Shown piece by piece: positions 1 to 5,526 of a stretch of 7,382 bases of DNA. Under the pieces are notes generated by a model. That model was not told the DNA's origin. It worked only from the letters and a program-made list of their open reading frames with translations, and did not search any database. This DNA comes from Candidatus Fraserbacteria bacterium RBG_16_55_9 (lineage in GTDB: Bacteria > Bipolaricaulota > Bipolaricaulia > RBG-16-55-9): NCBI GenBank assembly GCA_001778455.1, contig MFGX01000076.1:21259-28640 (forward strand). Reading direction: 5' to 3'. A program made the translations under genes and the position numbers. Each line of letters opens with the position of its first letter. Position 1 is the stretch's first letter.

Positions 1-1
1 C

Positions 2-649
2 TGGCAAAAGAAAGATGTGGACAAGTATCTGGCCGGTTGGACGGATAAAGGACTAAAGGAGGCCTTTGGTGTCACGAGGGAGGAAGCCAGGCAATATCTT
101 CTGGAGTCGATCGGAACTCAGCCCTTCGCCTTTCGCAAGTTTTCCAACACGAAGATATCTGGCAATTCAGCCACCACAGAGGTAGAGGTGGTGGATGGCA
201 TTGTCCTAGCTCTTGGGCGATTCACCTTGATCAAGGAGGGAGGTGTCTGGAAGATCGATGGGGAAGAGCATCTAATCGCTGCGATTCCTTCTGGCGTGAC
301 CGGCATCGATCTAAAGCTGAAGGAGTTCGCCTTCGAATTCGACCCGAGCGCGATCACCAGCGGTAATATTGCCTTTCAAGTGGAGAACGTGGGCAAGCAG
401 CCGCACGAGATAGTCATCGTAAAGGTGCCTGCGGACCTTGATCTTCAGCAGGCCTTACGGTCGGAAGAGGAACCGCAGGGAATTGAAGACATTGCGTATA
501 TTGGACTGCAGGATCCCGGCAAGAAGACGAACATTGTCTTCACCCAGAAGCTTGAGCCTGGGCGCTACGTGCTGCTTTGTTTTGTTCCTGACGTCGATGG
601 CCAACCTCACGCATACAAGGGGATGGTGGCGGAGTTTACAGTGAGGTAG
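2..649 (+). CDS. NTF2-like plus cupredoxin-like protein, 5' partial
   Basis: The reading frame is open to the left edge, so the true start and any signal peptide lie outside the window; the GTG at 17 is only an internal valine codon in a conserved-looking stretch. Residues are counted from that codon. About 1-90 resemble a SnoaL/NTF2-like fold (DKYLAGWTDKGLKEAFG, then GGVWKIDGEE). About 95-210 form a cupredoxin-like beta domain. It has a plausible type 1 copper set: His130 in QPHEI, Cys188 in LLCFVPD, His198 in GQPHAYKG and Met203. The Cys-to-His spacing of ten is longer than in plastocyanin or azurin, so copper binding is inferred. Such proteins are usually exported and may act in electron transfer or copper handling; the substrate is unknown. 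The gene ends with TAG and converges on the DinB-like gene, 22 bases away, with no clear terminator between them. Confidence 0.75.
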   Translation, partial: WQKKDVDKYLAGWTDKGLKEAFGVTREEARQYLLESIGTQPFAFRKFSNTKISGNSATTEVEVVDGIVLALGRFTLIKEGGVWKIDGEEHLIAAIPSGVTGIDLKLKEFAFEFDPSAITSGNIAFQVENVGKQPHEIVIVKVPADLDLQQALRSEEEPQGIEDIAYIGLQDPGKKTNIVFTQKLEPGRYVLLCFVPDVDGQPHAYKGMVAEFTVR

Positions 650-671
650 GTTTATTGTACAACGCTCTGCG

Positions 672-1145
672 CTAGGGTAATTCGATCCACTCTGTGACCT
701 GCACCAGATGATAATTATCGTGCCCCAGCATGATGACAGCCAGATCGTGAATGGATAGTGTTCCTCTCGTCGTGTGATGCCCGATCCGGCTCCACTCAGA
801 CGGTTCTAAGTTCTCCAGTAATTTCAGCACTTCTCGACGACCCTCTTGAAAGCGCCTCAAGCTGGCTCCGACGTCCGCATGCTCATAACCGTGCTCTTTA
901 GCCATCTGGTCTGGATCTCGATCGGGAAGAGTCGGGCGATCTTCGTCACGCACTTTGGAGAGTCGCTCCATCCAGACGGACTCCCAGTCTGCAAGGTGTG
1001 CCACCACTTCGCGAATCGTGAACCGTTCTGGATCCGGACGTCTGTCGTAAACCTGCTTCGGTGCGTTTTTGAGGAGATAAGCAAGGACTGTGGGCGAAGC
1101 CGCAGTCCCTTGCAGAATGTATTTGCGTACGGCTTCGTTGATCAT
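672..1145 (-). CDS. DinB/YfiT-like metal-binding four-helix protein
   Basis: A 157-residue protein of normal length for the DinB_2/YfiT-like superfamily. These are four-helix bundles with a three-histidine metal site, and some act as thiol-dependent S-transferases. The visible ligands are His50 in REVVAHLADWE, and His142 and His146 in LGHDNYHLVQV near the C-terminus. FTIREVVAHLADWESVW is the typical first signature. ATG at 1145 is the start, because a strong AAGGAGG lies 10 bases upstream and overlaps the stop codon of the ancestral frame of the upstream gene. It is therefore the second gene of an operon with the ornithine cyclodeaminase-family gene and was probably translationally coupled to it. 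That coupling may now be weakened, since the upstream frame stops about 80 bases earlier. The substrate cannot be told from the sequence; cytoplasmic, no signal peptide or membrane segment. Confidence 0.85.
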   Translation of the reverse strand: MINEAVRKYILQGTAASPTVLAYLLKNAPKQVYDRRPDPERFTIREVVAHLADWESVWMERLSKVRDEDRPTLPDRDPDQMAKEHGYEHADVGASLRRFQEGRREVLKLLENLEPSEWSRIGHHTTRGTLSIHDLAVIMLGHDNYHLVQVTEWIELP

Positions 1146-1155
1146 GAGTGCCGTG

Positions 1156-1163
1156 CCTCCTTA
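1156..1163 (-). promoter_or_regulatory. Ribosome binding site of the DinB-like gene, overlapping a relict stop codon
   Basis: On the minus strand the bases read TAAGGAGG, 10 bases before the ATG at 1145. The first three bases (1163-1161) are the stop codon of the original C-terminal frame of the upstream gene. This stop/Shine-Dalgarno overlap supports an ancestral operon with coupled translation. Confidence 0.7.
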
Positions 1164-2034
1164 AGTTGTTGCATCCCGGCCGCCTCCCAATTCTACGTAA
1201 CTCCCCAGGCCGTTCTCCAGTGCTTTTCTATATATGTGATGTGCTGCGGCCAGGTCTTCGATTGCAAGCCCCAGCGATTAGAGCGGACTCACGGCGATCC
1301 ACAAACAACTGCGCGTTCACTACTGTGGGGGTATCGAGTTCGCGTGTAAAAGGAGTGCTCGCGCCTACCGCGTTGATATGGCTTCCCGGCGCGATCCACT
1401 CTCTAAGGAGCACCGGCTCCCTGGCAGATGTCGTTGTGCAGATGATATCGGCTCCGGTCACCGCTTCTGGGGCGCTTCTCATGGGTTCGACAGTGATTCT
1501 GTGCCGCTGTGACTGGCCCTGCGCGAAGAACTGGGCGTGATCAGGGTCCCGGCTCCAGACGCGCACTCGCGCGATCTTACGGGCCAGCAGCATGGCCTCT
1601 AGATGTGTCTGAGCCTGCACGCCAGAGCCCAAGATGGCTAAGTCCCTTGCATCCTTACGAGCCAGTAGTTGGGTGGCTACGCCGCTGACCGCCGCGGTCC
1701 GAATTGCAGTGATTGAGCTGGCATCCATGATTGCGAGGAGCTGCCCATGCTTGGTCTCGAACAGCAAGACGGCGCCTTGGTGGGAGTCGAACTCTGTGCC
1801 CAGATTCCCAGGGAATACGCTGATTGCCTTCAATCCCATGATGTCGAGATTTCTTAGATAAGCTGGCATCATCGCCAGCGCTCCGACCCTCTCTGGCAGC
1901 CACATCACCGGGCGCAATGGGAGAATGGCCTCTCCGCGCGCCAGAGCTTTGAGTACGTCGGCCATCACCTCCATGCACTCCGCCATGGGGAGCAAGCGCG
2001 ACACTTCCGCTTGATTGAGGATGAGGACACGCAT
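1161..2034 (-). pseudogene. Ornithine cyclodeaminase/mu-crystallin family protein, disrupted by internal deletion and frameshift
   Basis: The open frame from ATG 2034 to TAG 1228 encodes 268 residues. The start is set by AGAGGTG six bases upstream; an in-frame GTG at 2043 lies inside that site. The family (ornithine cyclodeaminase, mu-crystallin, related NAD(P)-dependent imine reductases and amino acid dehydrogenases) is usually about 310-340 residues. Numbered from ATG 2034, visible family features are Lys69 in MGLKAISVFPGN, DSHQGAVLLFET, Arg112 in SSITAIRTAAVSG, the nucleotide-binding GSGVQAQ at 136-142 and INAVGAST at 221-227. The last has Ser/Thr where true ornithine cyclodeaminases carry the catalytic Asp, so an imine reductase or dehydrogenase is likelier. 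After VDRRESAL the frame becomes nonfamily sequence (IAGACNRRPG) and stops. In another frame, 1277-1161 encodes 38 residues, SLGLAIEDLAAAHHIY then YVELGGGRDATT and stop, which is the normal family C-terminus. The block usually lying between is missing. Heads an operon with the DinB-like gene. An assembly error is the main alternative. Confidence 0.75.
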
Positions 2035-2058
2035 CGTGAACACCTCTTACTCATTTCC

Positions 2059-2073
2059 ATTCACATTGTGAAT
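2059..2073. promoter_or_regulatory. Perfect palindrome, candidate operator
   Basis: ATTCACATTGTGAAT has two perfect 7-base arms around one central base. It lies between the likely -10 box (2079-2084) and the ribosome binding site of the ornithine cyclodeaminase-family gene, about where transcription should begin. That is a usual place for a repressor site. The regulator is not in the window. The half-site TTCACA is not the usual CRP or FNR arrangement. Confidence 0.4.
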
Positions 2074-2078
2074 TCATT

Positions 2079-2100
2079 AGTATAGCGCAAATCTGCGCAA
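2079..2100 (-). promoter_or_regulatory. Candidate -10 box with two TTGCGC direct repeats
   Basis: On the minus strand, TATACT (2084-2079) is a good -10 box for the ornithine cyclodeaminase-family gene. Just upstream are two TTGCGC copies (2100-2095 and 2090-2085) whose starts are exactly 10 bases apart, one helical turn. No good -35 box is found at normal spacing, so an activator bound to the repeats is possible. This is inferred from sequence only. Confidence 0.35.
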
Positions 2101-2122
2101 GTGGAGGTGCGAGAGCCAATTC

Positions 2123-2151
2123 TTGCAGGTGTTGCGTCTGCAAACTATAAT
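2123..2151 (+). promoter_or_regulatory. Promoter of tRNA-Glu
   Basis: TTGCAG (2123-2128) and a perfect TATAAT (2146-2151) are separated by 17 bases. Transcription would start near 2158, a few bases before the tRNA 5' end at 2164. This is a strong sigma-70-type housekeeping promoter, as expected for a tRNA. Confidence 0.8.
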
Positions 2152-2163
2152 TCGCACGTATCG

Positions 2164-2239
2164 GGTCCCATCGTCTAGTGGCCTAGGACGCTGGTCTCTC
2201 AAGCCGGAAACAGGGGTTCGAATCCCCTTGGGACCGCCA
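2164..2239 (+). tRNA. tRNA-Glu (anticodon CUC)
   Basis: The 76-base sequence folds as a complete cloverleaf. The acceptor arms are GGTCCCA and TGGGACC. The D-arm is GTCT..GGAC with GG in its loop. The anticodon stem is CTGGT/GCCGG and its loop CTCTCAA puts CTC at 2198-2200. The T-arm is AGGGG-TTCGAAT-CCCCT. Discriminator G2236 is followed by an encoded CCA. It aligns closely with E. coli tRNA-Glu and reads GAG codons. The anticodon stem contains G-U pairs but all stems close. It has its own promoter and stands alone. The minus-strand SIR2-like cassette converges on its 3' end, a classic integration position, although no repeated att core was found. Confidence 0.95.
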
Positions 2240-2423
2240 ATGGGTGTATAGGTAAGTACCCTCCTCCGCATACCCGGCATCGGAATGGTGTAGTAGTAGA
2301 AGAACATTGAATTGATCAATGAAAGTTCTATTTTTGAGGAAGTTGAGGGCCTCAAGAGCAATTGGAAAACCCTTTCCTAAAACTCATACTTATGAAATGC
2401 TCCGAAGTGGCAGAACTGAATAC

Positions 2424-3392
2424 TCAATGAGTTTCCCTTCGTTCAGCTGTAATTAGTGGTTCATACCATCTCCATAGATCAGGAAAGTCAAGGTCCCTCG
2501 GAATTCTGTAATCTTCGGGACGCTGGAGTTCCATCAACAGATTCCACATCGCCTCACAAGTCCGTCTGGGGTATCTCGCAATCCAGGAATTGTAGAAATC
2601 GCCTGTAATTTCGTAATGGTGGGTATGAATGAAAGCACTCCACACGGAGATCAGTTGGTCTTCATCTTTGATGTCGATAACTTCCACTTCTTCTAGGTTT
2701 CTTTGTTCAGGATTTCCCCACCCCTGCCTCAATAAGCTCATTGCCTCTACGTCTGAGTCAGGTGCCCCATAGCCGAAGATGGTGAGAATATATGCGTGTC
2801 TCAGGATTTTCTTCAGAGAGTTCCATTCGCTGTTGATGTACAAGTCAGCCGTATAATTCTTTTGTCGGATTGGAAAGAGCAGTTTCGATGGCTTGAAAAA
2901 ATTGCCGCAACGGCTACATCTCATGTCTATTAATCCTTTTCTCATGTCCTTGATGCAGTAACCGATACGCACGTTCCCGTGAAGATAAACCACCTTGGGC
3001 AGTTCTACCTTGGCGTGGTTTCGACTGCAGGCATCGTACAGAAAAGGATCCCAATTGAATGTGGCGATTAAGTCTTTTGGGCGAAGGGATAACACTAGGT
3101 GATCATATAGGGTTGGGTATTCAGGCAACATTAAGCTGCTGAAATACTCACGAACACGCATCTCGATTTCTGCCACGAGGTCGCTGTAGTGTCCGTTCTT
3201 GTACAGCTTGCTGTATATACCCTCGAAGTTACGTCCCTTGTGCTCTATGCCGTGTTTGTCGAGTTCAGCGGCAAGTTGAAGTACCTCAACCAAGTTATCC
3301 ATGACGGGTAGCCTGTTTCCATTCTTATCTCCCTTAGGAAAGGCTGCCGCACTTGCTCCAGCCCCCAGGATCACGACATGGGGCCGTGCCAT
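2424..3392 (-). CDS. SIR2-like (sirtuin-fold) domain protein, possible NAD-cleaving effector
   Basis: With ATG 3392 as start the protein has 322 residues; an in-frame GTG at 3428 would add 12. Neither has a clear Shine-Dalgarno site, but ATG 3392 places VVILGAGAS right at the N-terminus, as usual for the fold. Sirtuin-fold motifs in order are the nucleotide-binding GAGASAAAFPKGD at 10-22, TFNWD at 111-115 (equivalent of the TxN-D motif), YLHG at 136-139 with candidate catalytic His138, and FGYGAPDSDVEA at 206-217. One CxxC at 159-162 (CSRCG) is a zinc-ribbon half with no second pair visible. The C-terminal part (HTHHYEITGDFYNSWIARYP, RRTCEA) is charged and aromatic. SIR2-like domains in phage defence cleave NAD+; canonical sirtuins deacylate proteins. 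Without a full zinc module the NADase-like reading is preferred, but this is inference. It is the third gene after DUF4258 and YgiT genes and is AT-richer than the flanking genes, suggesting transfer. Confidence 0.8.
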   Translation of the reverse strand: MARPHVVILGAGASAAAFPKGDKNGNRLPVMDNLVEVLQLAAELDKHGIEHKGRNFEGIYSKLYKNGHYSDLVAEIEMRVREYFSSLMLPEYPTLYDHLVLSLRPKDLIATFNWDPFLYDACSRNHAKVELPKVVYLHGNVRIGYCIKDMRKGLIDMRCSRCGNFFKPSKLLFPIRQKNYTADLYINSEWNSLKKILRHAYILTIFGYGAPDSDVEAMSLLRQGWGNPEQRNLEEVEVIDIKDEDQLISVWSAFIHTHHYEITGDFYNSWIARYPRRTCEAMWNLLMELQRPEDYRIPRDLDFPDLWRWYEPLITAERRETH

Positions 3393-3464
3393 GCTTGTGT
3401 CATTAGTCTGTTCCTCGACCTTCAACACGTCACTGTGCCCATTGCGAGATTGCTCTCGACTGAT

Positions 3465-3716
3465 TCATCTCATTGAGACCACAGGAACTTTCAGCTCTTC
3501 CTCCGCTTGTCCTGTTCGCGTAACTTCCTCCAGAATCCGGTCGATCTCTCGTGATGTCTCAAGGGAATACTGACGCTCACCGCAGGCATCACACACTAAT
3601 GCTGGCACGTTCTTAATGACGATCAAACGATCACCCCGACGGAGATCAACCGTAACCCGGTGCTCCTCCAACGTCCCATGCCCACAGAAATAGCAACGCT
3701 CCCTTGGCTTTACCAT
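3465..3716 (-). CDS. YgiT-type zinc-finger protein, probable antitoxin
   Basis: An 83-residue protein with two CxxC pairs: Cys8/Cys11 (RCYFCGHG) and Cys42/Cys45 (LVCDACGER). They flank a short beta region (VTVDLRRGDRLIVIKNVPAL) and together form the zinc module found at the N-terminus of MqsA/YgiT antitoxins. A helical segment (SLETSREIDRILEEV) and a short tail follow. The C-terminal DNA-binding helix-turn-helix of MqsA is absent, so autoregulation like MqsA is not expected from this protein alone. ATG 3716 is the start, with AGAGGTGA four bases upstream overlapping the stop codon of the DUF4258 gene; the two genes are separated by four bases and are surely cotranscribed. DUF4258 next to YgiT-type proteins is a recurrent toxin-antitoxin-like pairing. 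The role as antitoxin is inferred from this pairing. Confidence 0.85.
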   Translation of the reverse strand: MVKPRERCYFCGHGTLEEHRVTVDLRRGDRLIVIKNVPALVCDACGERQYSLETSREIDRILEEVTRTGQAEEELKVPVVSMR

Positions 3717-3720
3717 CGTT

Positions 3721-4035
3721 TCACCTCTCTCGCGTAAAGGGATCTTTCCACTTCGGCAGTTGTGGGATGTACACTGTGATCACCAACATGTACTCTTGGT
3801 CGAAGTTCCCACACACGACATGAATCCACCGACTTTGCTTGTCCTGCCCTGCAATTAAGGTACTCGGTCCTCTTGGATCATTAGGATAGGTTTCCACCGC
3901 TTGCCCATTTCGGAGAGCTTCTACAATGTCGTCGGTGCGAATGTTCTCATTCACACGCTCTACCTGAGCGTGGTGGGAGAGCCGAATTCTTCCCTGTTGG
4001 GACTTGTCTCGAGCCAGATCCGCGTAATTCGGCAT
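3721..4035 (-). CDS. DUF4258 protein, putative toxin partner of the YgiT-type protein
   Basis: From ATG 4035 the protein has 104 residues. Visible DUF4258 signatures are LSHHAQVERV near 19-28, DIVEALRNGQAVETYPND at 36-53, RWIHVVCG at 69-76 and the terminal VITVYIPQLPKW at 85-96. DUF4258 proteins are small, poorly characterised and often encoded beside YgiT-type zinc-finger proteins. A RelE/ParE-like toxin role has been suggested from that context, but no catalytic residues are established. The start is uncertain: ATG 4047 and TTG 4077 are also in frame and none has a clear ribosome binding site. The candidate promoter just upstream would start transcription near 4042, favouring ATG 4035 on a very short leader. 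First gene of the DUF4258, YgiT, SIR2-like cassette. Confidence 0.75.
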   Translation of the reverse strand: MPNYADLARDKSQQGRIRLSHHAQVERVNENIRTDDIVEALRNGQAVETYPNDPRGPSTLIAGQDKQSRWIHVVCGNFDQEYMLVITVYIPQLPKWKDPFTRER

Positions 4036-4048
4036 ATCCGTGTTCATC

Positions 4049-4077
4049 ACTATGCATGATGGAAGCGCTTTCGTCAA
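4049..4077 (-). promoter_or_regulatory. Candidate promoter of the DUF4258-YgiT-SIR2 cassette
   Basis: On the minus strand TTGACG (4077-4072) and CATAGT (4054-4049) are 17 bases apart. The -35 box is near consensus and the -10 matches four of six positions. The predicted transcript would begin around 4042, only about seven bases before ATG 4035. That would make the first message nearly leaderless, consistent with the missing Shine-Dalgarno site. Confidence 0.4.
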
Positions 4078-4260
4078 AGGGCGTTATCATTTTGATCATT
4101 CTTGGGAAGCCATTCTCGACGCAAACCCTCTTTTCTAGGGTACTGACATCGGAGCCTTTGAGGCTCTAAACTTTTTGCGCTCTTGGCTTCGTTTGAGATG
4201 GTACGCGTCGTGCATCAGGTGATATGGGACCCGGGCAATATCCCTAACGAAAGGCTACCG

Positions 4261-5388
4261 TTATCCAGTGACCGCAACCCCTACGGAGAGGATCGGAGGG
4301 AGGTGTTCTCTAAGCAACTCCCAGTGGTCTCCACCATCCCGACTGTAAAAGACCTGTCCTGTCTTGGTGGCCATGTAAATGCCGCAAGGATCTAGGGTGT
4401 CCGTCGCCATGCCTTCCCGCAATAAGTGGAGGAAAGCGTTCGCTTGGGGAAGACCGTCCGTTAGCGGCTCCCAGCTGTTTCCAGCATTCCGGGATCGGTA
4501 AACACGGAGCTTCGCACCGGTCACAAATCGCTGGCCACCGCCGACCTTGTCCCCCAGGGCCTCATCTTCAGGTACGACATAAATGGTGTTAGGGTCTTTT
4601 GCGTGCAGGCCTAGGACAAAGCCAAAGCGCGAAGGTAAGCCATCACTGATATCCTGCCATTCCTCACCCCCGGAATCGCTCCGATAGACGCCGCAGTGGT
4701 TCTGCTGAAAGAGCGTCTCGGGAGATGCAGGATGCGAGAGGAGTTTATGGGTGCATTGCCCATACTCCGGGAACTTCTCGGGCATGAAGTCCGCACGGAC
4801 GCCCTTGTTCATCGGCTTCCAACTCTGGCCCCCGTCTTTGGTACCGAACACACCGACCGCCGACATCCCCACCCACATCCGGTTCTTTTCCGTTGGGTGG
4901 AGAACGATACTATGCAAGCAAAGTCCGCCAAACCCAGGCTGCCAGCGCTCGCTTGTCGGATGATTGCTTAACGAAGAGACCTCGATCCACGTAGCACCAT
5001 GATCCGCGCTCTTAAATAGAGAAGCGGGCTCTGCTCCCACATACCATACCTTGGGCTCGCTTTCGCGACCCGGTCGGATGTGCCAGAAACGCTTAACAGT
5101 CTTCCCACTTTCCTTAGGGAAGCGAGGTTGATCCTTGCACGGTGTCCATGTGTTGCCTAAGTCGCGACTCACGTGGATTTGCGGTCCCCATATCGGAGAA
5201 TTGACCGCGGCCAGGAGGGTGCCCTCGTTACGGTGATCATAGGCCATGTGGTACACTTCGGCACCGACGAGATGGGGACCGGAGAACGACCAGTGTTTCC
5301 GAAGCCTGTCGCTCGTCAAAGTGAAGGTTCCTTTTTCGGTGCCCAGAAAGAGCAATACCGGAGCTGCTGCAGACGGTTTCATTTTCAT
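4261..5388 (-). CDS. BNR/Asp-box beta-propeller protein (sialidase/VPS10-like fold)
   Basis: A 375-residue protein starting at ATG 5388, preceded by GGGGGAG eight bases upstream. It has six Asp-box repeats of the form S/T-x-D-x-G-x-x-W: SRDLGNTW 74-81, SADHGATW 127-134, TKDGGQSW 183-190, SDSGGEEW 237-244, SRNAGNSW 299-306 and SRDGGDHW 349-356. Their spacing of about 50-60 residues indicates a propeller of six or so blades in one domain. The N-terminus (KPSAAAPVLLFLGTEKGTFT) is the first strand, not a convincing signal peptide, so a cytoplasmic location is likely. The arginine triad of true sialidases cannot be recognised; names such as exo-alpha-sialidase or glycosyl hydrolase in such proteins rest on the Asp boxes only. 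No enzyme activity is assigned. It is divergent from the JAMM/MoaD-MoeB operon, sharing a 138-base promoter region. Linked function with that operon is a guess from neighbourhood. Confidence 0.8.
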   Translation of the reverse strand: MKMKPSAAAPVLLFLGTEKGTFTLTSDRLRKHWSFSGPHLVGAEVYHMAYDHRNEGTLLAAVNSPIWGPQIHVSRDLGNTWTPCKDQPRFPKESGKTVKRFWHIRPGRESEPKVWYVGAEPASLFKSADHGATWIEVSSLSNHPTSERWQPGFGGLCLHSIVLHPTEKNRMWVGMSAVGVFGTKDGGQSWKPMNKGVRADFMPEKFPEYGQCTHKLLSHPASPETLFQQNHCGVYRSDSGGEEWQDISDGLPSRFGFVLGLHAKDPNTIYVVPEDEALGDKVGGGQRFVTGAKLRVYRSRNAGNSWEPLTDGLPQANAFLHLLREGMATDTLDPCGIYMATKTGQVFYSRDGGDHWELLREHLPPILSVGVAVTG

Positions 5389-5422
5389 ATTTCATCTCCC
5401 CCTGGAAGTCTATGTGGCGCCC

Positions 5423-5431
5423 ATCATAGCA
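5423..5431 (-). promoter_or_regulatory. Candidate extended -10 promoter of the propeller gene
   Basis: On the minus strand TGCTATGAT (5431-5423) is an extended -10 element, TGn followed by TATGAT. No -35 box is evident at normal spacing, which extended -10 promoters tolerate. The leader to ATG 5388 would be about 28 bases and includes the ribosome binding site. Confidence 0.4.
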
Positions 5432-5455
5432 ATAGCCTGACCTCTCTGGCCATTC

Positions 5456-5461
5456 TATAAT
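5456..5461 (+). promoter_or_regulatory. Candidate -10 box of the JAMM/MoaD-MoeB operon
   Basis: A perfect TATAAT, with only a weak -35 candidate (TAGCCT at 5433-5438, 17 bases upstream). Transcription would start near 5468, leaving a leader of about 59 bases. The box sits in an inverted repeat, CCATT-CTAT-AATGG at 5450-5463, which could serve as an operator. Confidence 0.4.
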
Positions 5462-5526
5462 GGAGGGCTTGTGAGACAAAAGACCTGTGGCACTTTGGCA
5501 AGTAATTTTTGTGGAGGACGACAGGA

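Noticed and set aside
17..19. GTG as the real start of the first gene
   Set aside because: The frame is open upstream to the window edge (WQKKD), the domain would be cut at its first helix, and no Shine-Dalgarno site is visible; the gene is better read as 5' partial.
846..1349. Plus-strand frame of 167 codons
   Set aside because: It lies opposite the DinB-like gene and the end of the broken gene, and its translation is low-complexity-free but family-less with many Cys and Arg typical of antisense reading.
2213..2239. Search for a second copy of the tRNA-Glu 3' end as an att site
   Set aside because: No repeat of the T-arm or acceptor sequence was found by eye elsewhere in the window; a copy could lie outside it.
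2305..2321. Inverted repeat CATTG/CAATG around TTGATCAA downstream of the tRNA
   Set aside because: Short, AT-rich and not followed by a T-run; it could be chance.
2077..2361. Minus-strand frame of 94 codons with GPKGIRTPVSGLRDQRPRPLD-like sequence
   Set aside because: This is the antisense translation of the tRNA-Glu gene, a well-known spurious protein pattern. It has no ribosome binding site or family match.
4129..4142. Short inverted repeat ACCCT/AGGGT between the propeller gene and DUF4258
   Set aside because: The stem is only five pairs and the T-tract on either side is too short to call a terminator.
4151..4176. Hairpin GGAGCC-TTTGA-GGCTCT followed by TTTTT on the plus strand
   Set aside because: It resembles a weak terminator, but no plus-strand gene lies upstream, and in the minus direction, where the propeller gene would need it, no T-run follows. 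The T-run is also five bases away from the stem.
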